From Nymphaea colorata (taxonomy: Eukaryota; Streptophyta; Magnoliopsida; Nymphaeales; Nymphaeaceae): a stretch of 64,000 nucleotides of DNA. The DNA is taken from positions 8,428,505 to 8,492,504 of the forward strand of contig NC_045140.1 of assembly GCF_008831285.2 (NCBI RefSeq), written 5' to 3'. The notes under the pieces were generated by a model. It saw nothing but the letters and a program-made list of their open reading frames with translations, ran no database searches and was not told where the DNA came from. This document shows positions 11,030 to 22,128 of this stretch, piece by piece; the first letter of the stretch is position 1; each line of letters starts with the position of its first letter. The position numbers were made by a program, and so were the translations under genes.

Positions 11030-12213
11030 GACTTGAATGTCTACGCTCTTATGGAAGAAGAGGGTCTCTATAAAATCCAATTTCCAGCATGAACCGTGGC
11101 TGCCGGTTAGCTTTGACCCCGCCAACGCTGCTTCCTCTCCTGCCAATAAGTATTCCCCTTCAAACTTCTACACGTCACAAATAATTACACCTAAAGTCTT
11201 TTTCTATTCCGGGTCGGACCCAACTCATATTGGCTGTGAATTTGAGTCGGCTTGGCCATTTCCTGCCTCTAGCCGTTGTTTGGCTAAAATTTGGATCTGG
11301 TACAACTTGGTTCAGATAAGAATGAGTTGGATTTTATTTACTTTGGGCGCTGGATCGGATTCAGAAAGGAGGACTTGGAATCTACAGCTTTTCTGGATTA
11401 ATCCTGTATACTTAGCTCTTCTAAATCCGATTCATTTTACTTGCCCACTACCAACTTCCATGCCCACAATCCAAGCCAGAAAGAACCGGATCTGGATCTG
11501 GATCTAAATGGGCACCGGACCCTTCGCTGTTGGCGTGAGAAGCAGTCTCGGTGCTTGTTGACCGATACGAGCTGATAAAAACGAGCAAAATATCGCCGTT
11601 AACATAAAAGTCTTTCTGACCGTGCCAAGTCAAAGTCTTCGGGGTGGTAAGGCGCCAGCTGTGCAAGCTTGTGCATACCATCAATCCAACCCTTTTCCTT
11701 GAAATTAAAGCTTCAAAATCGTTGTGCCCACGGCGGCCCGCCAAGATCGGACCATTTATTGTTAAGGACCCACACGGCTGGCTCGGGCTGTCCAAGGCCT
11801 GACTCGGTCTAGCACAGACTGGGCTCCAGATTCTCGCAAAATTCGATATGTTCATGGACTTTGACTTGATAAGAATGCCCGCTAAGAACTCATGATTTTA
11901 AATGGTTCACACTCTTCAAATTTTGAAAAAAAAAATTATGGGTGCCCTTTGGGCATTGTAATTGCATCGCTACTATAGCTAATATGGATGCAGCTCAAGA
12001 CCCTAAAACCAAGCAAATGGAATTAAGGGTGTTCGAGCTCGCTTTCGGGTGGTGGATTGTATTCCTTTTATTCTTTCTAGATTTGCTGAAGTTGAAAGTA
12101 TGGGCCACAGTACGAGGTCTCTAACTCCAACTTTGTCCAAGTTTTCGGAACCCAACTCAAGGTTGGGCTTGGCTGCTATGTGCAAGAAGGTACTCTCTGT
12201 CCAATCTGAAGTC
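11030..12213. other. Gene-free spacer upstream of the RIN4-like gene
   Basis: This contains the probable promoter of the RIN4-like gene. Open frames here (for example 11037-11507 and 11448-11855 on opposite strands) overlap one another, lack recognisable motifs and look like chance frames. GGGTCGGACC-like phrases at 11209-11240 may be a scrap of the GGCCCG-ended hAT family. Confidence 0.4.
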
Positions 12214-12394
12214 CAATGGCGGAGCCACATGATGGCTGCTGTAGGTAGTTGTCTGCACCAACCTCACAAAATTAGTTTAATGTATATGTTAATGTCTTGA
12301 TATATTTGGTTGTTATACATATAAATGCTCTGAAAAAATTAATGACATTGAATGAGTACCCCCACAAAAATAAAAAAATTCGGCTCCGCTGGTG
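12214..12394. mobile_element. hAT-type MITE, diverged copy
   Basis: It begins CAATGGCGGAGCCA and ends CGGCTCCGCTGGTG, an inverted pair. The interior shares order and wording with the 2136-2316 element: a block rich in CAxCAAC, then TTTGGTTGTTATACAT, then a run before the terminal TCGGCTCCGC. I could not find a convincing 8-bp duplication, so the edges are approximate. Confidence 0.6.
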
Positions 12395-12524
12395 GTTTGA
12401 ACCCAGCTCATTTGCATCCTTTCTTGGCCTGACTGGTTAAAACCTAGGCTTTAATACTATAACTTAGACCCAATTGGTCCCTATAAAGAGTAAGGTGTCC
12501 CGTCTGCTCTTTTCAAGTTTCAAC

Positions 12525-12791
12525 TAAGTTTGGGCATCGTTTCGTCCCGACATCCAAAAACCGGACATGGGCTCGACTCGACTTGGAAAACCCGAGCCCG
12601 AACCCAGCTCGGCCCGATTAAATTTAAAAAATATATTTTAAATACAAAAGAATATATAAATATAATTAATTGTAATAAAATAATATATATATGTATATTA
12701 ATAAAAAGTAAAAAAACCAATTATCAGTCCTTTTTCTTAAGCCTTAGTCGAGGGGAGTACCTCACAGTGGTCCGGCCGGATGCCCAATCAT
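12525..12791. mobile_element. Probable non-autonomous hAT element with GGCCCG-rich ends
   Basis: It starts TAAGTTTGGGCATCG and ends near GGCCGGATGCCCAAT, so the termini are inverted copies of the TAGGCCTGGGCATCGG type seen intact at 15455-16077. Cys/Arg-like GCCCGAGCCCG phrases are subterminal and the core is AT-rich. Flanks give only a weak 6/8 match (GTTTCAAC and ATTTTAAC), so the right edge is uncertain. Confidence 0.5.
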
Positions 12792-14324
12792 TTTAACCTT
12801 TCTTAAAAAGATAAAAGCCCACGAAAAGAAAAAAAAAAATCTGTCTTTTCAGAAATCAAGTTGCGTGCACAACAGGATGAGAGTATTTTTAAAATTCTTT
12901 ATAAAGTAATGGACATCATAGACTTTTTCAACTTTTTCACAACCTTTTTTTTATCTTTTTTATTTTATTTTAATGAAGATACTATGGTTACGGTACACTC
13001 ATATGCACATTTTTCGGTGCACATAACCAACTTCCGTCATTTGGGAGTTGAAACGACAAGGAACAAAGCAAGGAACATGTTAAAATTTCATACTCACCCA
13101 GCTTAGTCCCAATTCTTTTTTGGTCCTAATCTTAGATTTTGTTCTAAGCTTAGTCCGGACGACTACACTTGGGCCAAGCTTAAATTGCACCCTTCGATTG
13201 ATCAATTTATAATAAGAACATTGTTCTCTTGGAATACATGTTCCAAACACACCGTATTCTTGTTCGTAAAAAAGAACACAATGCAAACGCGGCAATAAAT
13301 TTTACTGTGAAACAGAAAAACATTCAAACAAACTTGTTGAGATTGAATGAGCAGAACATTATATTTCAAATGAATACCAACAAATAACAATTTAACAACA
13401 CAAATATATCCATGCACCTCTCTCTCTCTCTCTGTGTATGTGTGTTTAGGAGGATATGTTATTTTAAGGCAATCAAATCAATAGGAAATACAATCAATAT
13501 GTTACTAAGCACCATTTCAAATTGGTAAATTGATCATAAGGTAAGTACGAGCAATTTTAAGTTAAAAACGTCGATCTGAAAGGACACTCTTTAGATTTAG
13601 ACATCGTTTCTTCTCCAACGCTTCTTTCTTTACAAGAGAAAATGAAGCCTCAAAAGTGTAGCCTCATTTTCTAGCATCATAAACTGCAGCCTTTATTGAC
13701 CTCAATACAATAAATAATGTCTGACTTATCATTTATAGAGCTGTCTATTATCAACGTCAAGGAGAAGACCACTAACTTTCTCCGATCTTTCCTTTCTAAT
13801 GAGTGTGACAAGCCAGTATTTTATCTACCACTAAAAGAGAGTCGAAACCCCTCAACCAACCTCTTGTCTTCTTAAGGTATACGGTCTGTTGGTGCCGTAA
13901 GGTGCCGCTCTTACCATGTTTCAACTTATACGTCACTGGCTCACCTTTTATATCTCAGAAAGCTGGCGTTTCAAGGATTCAAAACTAGAACTGACTGCCT
14001 ACCAATCCTTGTCCCGACCACGGCACCAAATCCATCGGGGACTTCCGATCTTTCGTTTACATTCTTTTGCTGAACAAGCACATAGAGGAACTGGTCAAGC
14101 TCCATGAACAACGATCGACTATTGATTAAATCAAACCCTCTGGCCAAGCTTCGTGTACGATGACAGCATATTGACTAAATCGAACCAGTATATAACAAAA
14201 GGAAAGCAGAAGTTTGTCGTGGTCAATCAGAAAGCAGTTGTACGTGTGTGTTAAAGAGTAGTAGAGAAAAAGAGGAAAAATTAAACGTAACACGAGTGAA
14301 GAGAAAAATGCTTAACCCTAAACC
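12792..14324. other. AT-rich spacer, no gene recognised
   Basis: Contains a short CT/GT microsatellite at about 13418-13445 and otherwise unique-looking AT-rich sequence. No open frame here has recognisable domain features. Confidence 0.4.
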
Positions 14325-14553
14325 GGTAAACCGGTTTCGCGAACCGGTGTGTCTAATGAATTGATATTACATAACGAGCCGACTCGAGTTTAAATGAGTC
14401 GAGCTTTGAAAACTCAAACTCGACTCGTTTATTGTTTCGAGTTTAATTTTCAGCTCGAACTCGACTCGTTTACAAATGAGTCGAGCTCGAGCCGAGTTTT
14501 TTCGAGCGAGTTCGAGTCGAGCCCGAGTTGGCTCGACTCGTTGTGCAGCCCTA
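14325..14553 (-). mobile_element. Terminal fragment of the GCTCGAG-rich hAT family
   Basis: On the minus strand it starts TAGGGCTGCACAACGAGTCG and runs through repeated GAGCTCGACTC phrases to an ACCGGTTTACCGGTTT block. This parallels the left end of the full element at 48853-51419 in order: TAGGGTTACGCAACGAG, then GAGTTCGAG repeats, then ACCGGTTCACC. The other terminus was not found nearby, so this is probably a truncated copy. Confidence 0.65.
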
Positions 14554-14748
14554 CTCTCTCCCCCTTTTGTCTGTTTTTTTTTCTTTTTCTCTCTCCCTTT
14601 CTCTCTCTCTCTCTCTCTCTCTTCCTCTCTATTGCTGTCTCTCTCTCTCCCCCTTTTGTCTGTTTTTTTTTTCTTTTTCTCTCTCCCTTTCTCTCTCTCT
14701 CTCTCTCTCTCTCTTCCTCTCTATTGCTGTCTCTCTCTCTCCCTTGTG
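14554..14748. repeat. Tandem duplication of an 89-bp CT-rich unit
   Basis: The unit starting CTCTCTCCCCCTTTTGTCTG and running through long T and CT tracts to CTCTATTGCTGT occurs twice, with a start-to-start distance of 89 bp. It abuts the hAT terminal fragment. The overlapping Ser/Leu-rich open frames here are low-complexity artefacts. Confidence 0.85.
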
Positions 14749-15454
14749 TGTCTCCCTCGTTGTCACAAAAAACGTGTACAAATATTATATGGTGAGGAAG
14801 AAAACATGTGTAATACGACAAAGTTATATATCTCGAGAATAAAACGAAAAAAAGATGGCAAATTTTTAAAAAATAAATAAATAATCCTGATAATTATATA
14901 AAAAAAGTAAATGAAAAATTAAAAAAACATTGAAAAATGACTAGATAAGCAAAAAAATCATATAGCAAATTGGTGCATGTCAGTACATATAAAATGCATA
15001 TTAGTTTCAAGCTCAACAAGTATACGGAGTACTACTGCTAACAAACAGTGGCAGTACGTAGGCTGTGATAATTTTAGTGAAATGACGGCTTCTTCATCTC
15101 TTCAAAATTTACTATGACTTAGAAAAGTAATGGCCATATGTGTGCCCTTAACGCCTCCCCTTATGCCATAAACAAATTGCAAGCAGTTCCCTCGAGCTAA
15201 GACTTGAACCCACTCGTGCAAAATATATTTAGTAGGAAGAGGGATTTTCACTAATCAATGATCAAATGCAACAAGAAAAGGGGGAAACTAATAAATGAAT
15301 GCTGGAAAAAACTTCTGCCCGCCGGCGATTCCTGTCAGCCTCCCGTCGACTGCCCTCACCATCACCGCTCGTCCGTCCGGTGACTTTCCTCTTCACTATC
15401 TTTGAATGAGCAGATGCTTTCCAAAGAAAAACGTTCAGCTGAAGGAGGAGAGGC

Positions 15455-16077
15455 TAGGCCTGGGCATCGGGCCGGCCCGGTCGGGTAAGGGCTGGCCCGA
15501 TCCGGCCCGTCGGGCCGCTCAGCCCGACCCGGACCCCGCCCGGCCTAGCCCGGCCCGCCCTCCTGACCCCCTTTCCCCGCCCTCCCGTCACCCTCCGATG
15601 GAGGAGGAGGAGGGGGAGGGAGACAGAGGAGGGAGGGGGAGGGAGACAGAGACGGAGGAGGAAGGGGAGTGGCAAGCGAGACAGAGGAGGAGGGAGACAG
15701 AGACGGAGGAGGAAGGGGAGTGGCAAGCGAGACAGAGGAGGAGGGAGACAGAGACGAAGGAGGAAGGGGAGTGGCAAGCGAGACAGAGGAGGAGGGAGAG
15801 GGGGAGCAGAGAGGGGGAGCGGGAGCAGAGAGGGAGAGGGGGAGCGGGAGCAGAGAGGGAGAGGGAGAGGGGGAGCGGGAGCAAAGAGGGAGAGGGAGAG
15901 GGAGAGGGGGAGCGGGAGCAGAGAGGGAGAGGGGAAGCGGAGAAGGAGAGGGAGAGGGGGAGCGGAGAGGGAGACGGAAAGGGAGAGGGAGAGCGGGAGC
16001 GGAGAGGGAGAGCGGAGGGCGGGAGTCGGGCCTGGCCGGGCCAGGTTTTTCTCAGCCCTGACCGATGCCCAGGCTTA
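15455..16077. mobile_element. Non-autonomous hAT element, 623 bp, perfect 8-bp target duplication
   Basis: The left terminus TAGGCCTGGGCATCGGG and the right terminus (inverted TAAGCCTGGGCATCGGT) match at 15 of 17 positions. The identical 8-mer GGAGAGGC flanks the element at 15447-15454 and 16078-16085. Subterminal regions are GGCCCG-rich. The core is an almost pure purine tract of GGAGAC, GGGAGC and GAGGGA units, with a 51-bp repeat. The long Glu/Arg-rich open frames across it come from this repeat and are not a credible protein. The termini match those of the larger element at 16914-22120, so that copy's family probably supplied the transposase. Confidence 0.9.
15619..15790. repeat. 51-bp minisatellite inside the hAT element
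   Basis: GTGGCAAGCGAGACAGAGGA recurs with a 51-bp spacing (GGCAAGCG at 15671, 15722 and 15773). The unit is all-purine apart from a few bases. Shorter GGGGAGCGGGAGCAGAGA units continue to about 16010. Such strand-asymmetric purine tracts can form triplex DNA, but this is inferred from composition only. Confidence 0.85.
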
Positions 16078-16085
16078 GGAGAGGC

Positions 16086-16905
16086 AATGAGGAAAGGAAT
16101 CAAGAGAAGGAGGAAAGGAATTGATTTTAATCCTAAGCCCTTTTCCTATGTAAAAATACGTTTTTGCCATTAAAAGGGGCAATCAGATTTAAAACAAACC
16201 AAATCTTTTATAAATATTACATGCTATGCCATTTTTTTAAACTCGTTGCACGTCTTAAAAAACCGTGTAAGACGCGTATAATACACGTTTTTTATTTTTT
16301 ATCATTTTTTTGAAAAAAAACGCGTCTTATTTCCGTTTTATTCGACGGAGATGTTTTCGGCGTTTAATACGCGTTTAAAAAAAACGCCGTTTTTTGTGAC
16401 AATGTCTCTCCCTCAGTCAGAACCTCTGTCGTTCTCTCACCTGCTCCCTTATTCTCATCCAAACTTCCTTGCACGAACTCTCTCGTACGCATCTCTCTCA
16501 GTCTTGGCTCTCCTTCTCAATTGAATGCTTTGTTCTCTCATCATACCTATCTCTCTTGCTCATTCTCACTCTCTTTAGGGTCGTTTTCGATTTGGCAATT
16601 GGAAGAGTACATCTTTCCCTCATGCGAGCAAATAGGGGGTGTTGGTGGATGTTGGAGAAAGTTTTAGACTATTTTTGGAGGGGCGTTGACTCATGTTATA
16701 TTTTATTGGATTTTGCAATGGTTGAGGGAATGTTGGGTCACATGTGAAATTACGATTTGAAAGGATGAACGTGTAAATTATTAGGTTTAGACATACACTA
16801 GGCTGCGATAAAAATGCTTGTTTCATGTGGATTCAATTAATTTTACAATCTTCCTAGTGAGCTAGTGTCATTGTCATCAAATTGACAAATGAAGAAGCAT
16901 GACTG
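16086..16905. other. Spacer between two hAT elements
   Basis: About 820 bp of AT-rich sequence, with CGTTTTTTA/ACGCG-rich phrases at 16240-16400 and CT-rich sequence at 16400-16560. No gene or domain recognised. Confidence 0.4.
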
Positions 16906-17075
16906 TTAGGATGTAAGCCTAGGCGTCAGGCCAGGTACCCTGTACCCAGCCTAGTACTGGACCGGGTCCGGGTACAGGAACAACCTTGTCAGGCTTTTGG
17001 CCGTTACGCCCAGCCCGACCTGACATCATAATGGGCCGGGCTCGAGTTACTTGACTTGGCCCGTCAGGGCCCCCT

Positions 17076-17395
17076 TAGGTCGAAATGTTAAAACTTAAAA
17101 AGTTAAAGCAGATAACACGACAGCTGTTGTAAGGGTTTTTGTTTTTTATTTGAAAGAGAAAGAGAGTTGTGCCTGTGTGAGTCAAGCCACAGCCGCCATC
17201 GCCACACCGTCGGTCTACCACCGCCACCATCACCCCACTGTCGGTCCACCACCACCACCATTGGTGCCCGTTAGGTCGAAATGTTAAAAAGTTAAAACAG
17301 ATAAAACGAGTAAGGCTGTGCCGCTGTAAGGGTTTTCGTTTTTCATTGGAAAGAGAAAGAGAGTTGTGCCTATGCGAGTTGAGCCACTGGCATCG
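17076..17395. repeat. Direct repeat of about 120 bp inside the hAT element
   Basis: TAGGTCGAAATGTTAAAA begins at 17076 and again at 17272 (196 bp apart). In both copies it is followed by GTAAGGGTTTT, GAAAGAGAAAGAGAGTTGTGCC and a GAGCCAC phrase. A CCACCACCA/CCGTCGGTC tract fills the space between them. Confidence 0.8.
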
Positions 17396-19092
17396 TCGCC
17401 GCACTGTTTCCTTCAGTTGAGTATTGTCACGAGCTGGTATTTGATAGCTGCCTTTCTCAGCACCATTATCTCTTTTATCAACTGTAACAACTATATTTGG
17501 TTGGATGATGCCATGGCCATGCAATGAATCTGATCCAGTTAATTTCTGCTCGCCAGCCTTGACTTTATCTTCCATAGAAATTATCTATTATATTATGTTG
17601 GTAGATAAATATCTAAGTTGATTAGTTATAATAGTGGGATCCGTTTGGCAGATTTGAATCATTTCTGTTAATTTATGCATTTGAACCCTTTCCATTCTTG
17701 CGGTACATAAAGACTGCATCTGTGATATTTTTCTCTAATTACTTAAGTTGCAGTGGCTTCTCTTTGAAGTATATGAGTTATCCAAGCTAAGACCTAGAAA
17801 TTGTCGACCTGTTGAATGGGTTACACTCTCCTCCTACGAATTTTCAAAGGTTTCGTTGATCCTGAATTAGTGTCATCAATATTTCTCTATGTTGGAACTG
17901 ATTGGTTAATTTGGATGTTATTGAGAGAAAATCATATATGAAACACGAAAGAAACTAAGAAGACAGTGTCATCTTAGCATGTTTGGTCCTTTAACTTTAA
18001 TTTTTGCTTGATCACCAGTTGATCGAATCATTAGCTTCATGATGTGCAAGGTTGCCAGAATGAAATGACTAGTGCAGGCCTTCTCTATAGTTATATTGCT
18101 TGTCTAAATTCAAACATTAAGTACACTATATCTTCAAATTGTTTGGTTCCCGAATATGCTCTTAGTCATGAACTGCAAGCAGTTTGTCTCAAGGCTGTTT
18201 TCATGAAGCACATTATGATTATAGAAACTTGTTCCATTGTCCAGTTTGTTTTTTTGTATTGTTTTTTTGGCCTAACATCGGATTATACGAGTTTGGAATA
18301 TGGTTGTGTATATTCTGGCGTACTTGTGGTTTTTATGCTGGTGTTTGTAACCTTCAATATTGTTTGGTTTCTTTGAATTTGTTGAAGGAATTCCTGAAGA
18401 TTTTCAAATCAAAGTAGGCACTGGTTCTCAATCTGTTGTGAATGCATTGTTTCTTATCTTGTTTATTGACAGCATTAGACAACCTTGGATTGACTCATTT
18501 AATCTGTTTTGATGTTGCTACATTGTTTACTAATAACTTGATATAAACCTTGACACATATATATATACACACACACATGTCAAGTAACATAAGCAAATAT
18601 GTTTGTCAAACATATTGTAGCATTGCTAGAGTAAGTCGATAAACCTCATACTATAGTTTTTGCTATATTAGAATGAGGAAAAATCTTCATATACCAGATT
18701 CTGCTTTTACAGTATCTATATTGAAAGACCTGATATTCTTTTTCTTTCTTTTTTTGTGCCGAAAGGAGTGGGAATAACATATATTGTTAATGCTAATGTG
18801 AAAAAAATTTCACCTACTCAAGATACATCAAAAGAGCCTCTTCGAGCACTCATATTTGATAGGCATCTATCGCTGCTTCTAAAATATACTTCATTTCCTT
18901 CTTACCATATGTTTTTGTTACATAGAGTGAAAATTTACTGAATGATTTAATATACATGATCTCATATGAATCTTGTTAGTTTGTTCTTCAGCTCAAAAGT
19001 TGAATCATTTCATGTGTTTAGGCTGTTTGGATTTCATTTAAATAGTAAGTTATGTCTTCCAGCATTGGGAATTAAGAATATCGTTTGATGGT

Positions 19093-20965
19093 AGATATAG
19101 AGGAAAATCAATCTTTTTCATCCACTGAAAAGGAAGTTGAATCCAAGAGGAAAAAAAACTTCAATAGTATGAAATGAATTTACATTAGTACAATTTAAGG
19201 GAAAAAAGTATGCAAAATGCAACCATTGTCGTGAATTATTAGGTGGACATAATTCCAATGGTACGAGCCACTTAAAACGACATAGAGATACATGTGCCGA
19301 AAAACAAATTACTAATGGAAAACAATGAACTTTGTCATTTGAAGTTAGTGAATACGGTGCCACTTTTTTATGTCTACATAAATTTGATATGGAAACTATA
19401 AGAAAATGTATGGCTAAGTGTACAATAATGCATGCACTTCCTTTCAGTTTTGCAACATATGAATATCATAATGATCTTCTAAAGGCTTGCAATTCAAGGT
19501 TTGTTCCATTTTTTAGAAAAACACCTACAAAAGAGGTTCAATCAATATTCAAGGCTGGAAAAAAGAGATATCAAGGAGTTTTAAATAACGTTCAGTAGGT
19601 TTCATTGACATCTGATATGTGGTCTTCACAACAGACATTAAGATACTTATGCTTGACAACCCAATATATTGATACAAATTGGCAGTTGCACATTCATATA
19701 CTTAATTTTATGCATGTGCTTTCACATCATAATGAAGTTATATATGTGACATTTTATCAGAGTGCATTACTACTAAGTAGGAAATTCAATTGAAGTTATT
19801 TTCTATTACTGCAGATAACTATTCAGCAAATGATAGTGAAATAAGTTTACAAAGAAAAACCATAGAAAGAAAAAACAATATTTCATTTCCATTGAGAGGG
19901 GAATACTTTCATATTCGTTGTGGTGCACATATTATAAATCTCATAGTTGAAGATGGTATGAATGATATAGATGATACATTTTCAAAAATTCCTGACATTG
20001 TCAAATATGTAAGGGGATCACAAAAAACGACTACATACTTTTAAGCGATGGGTTTGGATAAGAAAAAAAAGTTTAAACTATGTTGTGCTTATTAGATGGA
20101 ATTCTGCATTTATAATATTGAGATATGCATTGTTATTCAAAGATGTCTTTCAACATTTGACATCATGTGATCCTAATTATGCATGTTTGCCTTTTGAGGA
20201 TAAGTAGAACATCTGATTTATGTCAGTTCTTAAAGGTATTCTACAATGCAACAAATTTATTCTCTACCATTAAGTAGGTAACATCTAAACTTGTTTTTGA
20301 AAAAATTTTATGCATTTACCATCATTTGTGTGGGCATCGTTGAACATCAAATGAACATATAAGGACATTGAAATACAAAATGCAAGAAAAATTTGACAAA
20401 TACTTCAAGAGCTACAATATTTTCTTTGCAATTGTAGTTGTTTTGAATCATAAGTTTAAGTTGTCATACTTGAAGTATTTGCTTACCGATTTTGATAGAC
20501 TTGATGCAATATGAAGTTATGGAGAACATCCTTCATGAATTGTATGCTGAGTACAAAAATATGTATGATGAAGGTGATACAAGTAATATGCAAAGGAACA
20601 ATGCATATAATAGTACCATGATTGCAACGGAAGAGTATAGAAGTGCAGCTAAATATGGGTTCAAAGCATACTTTAGCTCTATATCTCCTATAATGGCTCA
20701 CACAGATTTAGTCAAATATTTGATTGATCCAATGAAAGAAATTGCACCTACTGCAGACTTCAACATATTATCTTGGTGGAAGACAAATGAAAACAAATAT
20801 GAAATTGTATGAAAAATGGCTCGAGATGTATTAGCCATTCATGTATCTACAATTGCTTCAGAATCTATATTTAGTATGTCATGAGGAATTCTTAATGATT
20901 ATCGATGCTCAACTATTCCTGAAAATGTTGAATCATTAATCCATACATAGAGTTGGATTTGTGAT
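19093..20965 (+). pseudogene. hAT transposase pseudogene (BED finger to hATC dimerisation region)
   Basis: Reading + strand fragments in order gives a recognisable plant hAT transposase. A BED-type zinc finger lies at about 19200-19325 (CNHC followed by SHLKRH). Next comes a stretch with HALPFSFATYEYHNDLLKACN at 19430-19500. The catalytic-core region has SLTSDMWSS at 19604-19630, SITADNYSAND at 19803-19836 and FHIRCGAHIINLIVEDGM at 19909-19962. The C-terminal dimerisation region has DILSWWKTNENKY, then LAIHVSTIASESIFSMS, at 20755-20880. Several in-frame stops (for example after VLNNVQ and after NKYEIV) and frame changes show it is inactive. In intact relatives the protein binds the element ends and moves it by cut and paste. 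Confidence 0.88.
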
Positions 20966-22128
20966 GCACACAACTTGTATGAAATGTATGATGTTCATAG
21001 TTCAATCTAATTTATTTTACATATTAACATAGTAGTGTGCTTAAATTAATATATGTTACAATTCTTATGATGCAGAAAACCATTCTAAGGAAGAAAATTA
21101 ATCCAATGCATGAATCATGGTAATTTTTTTTTTTCAATTTGTAGTGTTTAGCATTCTATTTATATAATTTGTGAACTAACTATTGTAAATCATTTGCATG
21201 TAATATCTTTCGGGGTGCAAAGTCGCGGATAAACTTATGATATGTTGGAATGTTGATGTAAAACTCTCAGAATGTAAATTTTTAGATATTAAACTTGTGG
21301 TTCTAAATCAAGGAAAGGATGTGGTTTGTACATCCAGCGAGAACTCTACCTATGAACTGTGATGCCCATTATAACTTTATTCTCTTCTACTTTTGGGCTT
21401 CATATTGTTGTATTGTTTTCTTTTGCCTCAATAACAGAGAAAGACTGAACTAGAAGTCATTTCTTCCGTTAATGCAAGTCTTTGACTTTGTTCTCCTTTA
21501 CGGCCTTGTTTATGTTATTGTTTGTAATAAAGTGAAAGATGGTTTGTAACCAAGTGAAAGATGTGTAGAGTGTGTGATCATGTTTAAGAGTATTGGTTGT
21601 AACTATGTGATGATTAAGAATATTGGTTTTAAATATTCTTTTGTATAGAAAATTGTTGTGGCCTTGTGATTGTGATGTTCAAATTTAACATTTGAATAAT
21701 TACAAAATTTGAATTGGTTGTCTTTTGGATTTGTTCTCTATTTGTCATTGAACTGATATGGTGTGGACCACACCGTGTGGCGAGTCAGCTTAACATATAA
21801 TTAATTGCTTAATGTCTAACGGTGAGAGTTGAGAAACCATATAATGCTACAAGAAAACCAAGCCAAGGGACGAGGGGCCAAATCTCGACCTGACCTGTCA
21901 CAGCCTGGCCCAACCCGGCCCGACCCGACCCATTTAGCAATTAAAAAACAAGCTGGGTCGGGCCTCGAACGTGGTTGACTAGGCCTCATACCTGACCCAT
22001 TAATAGTCGAGCCAGGTAGCGGACCAGACCGATCAGAATTCTAATTGTTAACGGCGTTTTGTAAACAGGCCGAGCCGGCCCGGTTCGGCCTGGCCCGGCC
22101 TAACCCGATGCCCAGACCTACTAGGATG

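Larger units (their letters stand above)
16914..22120 (+). mobile_element. hAT transposon, 5.2 kb, with decayed transposase
   Basis: The left terminus TAAGCCTAGGCGTCAGG and the inverted right terminus TAGGTCTGGGCATCGGG match at 12 of 17 positions. Flanking 8-mers TTAGGATG (16906-16913) and CTAGGATG (22121-22128) differ at one base, fitting a hAT target duplication. Both ends carry GGCCCG/GGCCTGG-rich subterminal DNA. The interior holds an unrecognised 5' region (17.4-19.0 kb) and a transposase pseudogene at 19.1-21.0 kb. It belongs to the same family as the small element at 15455-16077, only about 0.8 kb to its left. Confidence 0.85.

Noticed and set aside
11448..11855. 135-codon minus-strand frame upstream of the RIN4-like gene
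   Set aside because: It overlaps another chance frame, has no family motif, and sits in promoter or spacer DNA.
14394..14880. Several Ser/Leu/Phe-rich frames of 104-134 codons
   Set aside because: They read through CT tracts in a tandem duplication and a hAT terminus, and the overlapping frames on both strands show it is low complexity.
15406..16173. 255-codon Arg/Glu-rich open frame and its antisense frames
   Set aside because: They are translations of the purine minisatellite inside a non-autonomous hAT element. All frames are open because of composition, and no domain is present.
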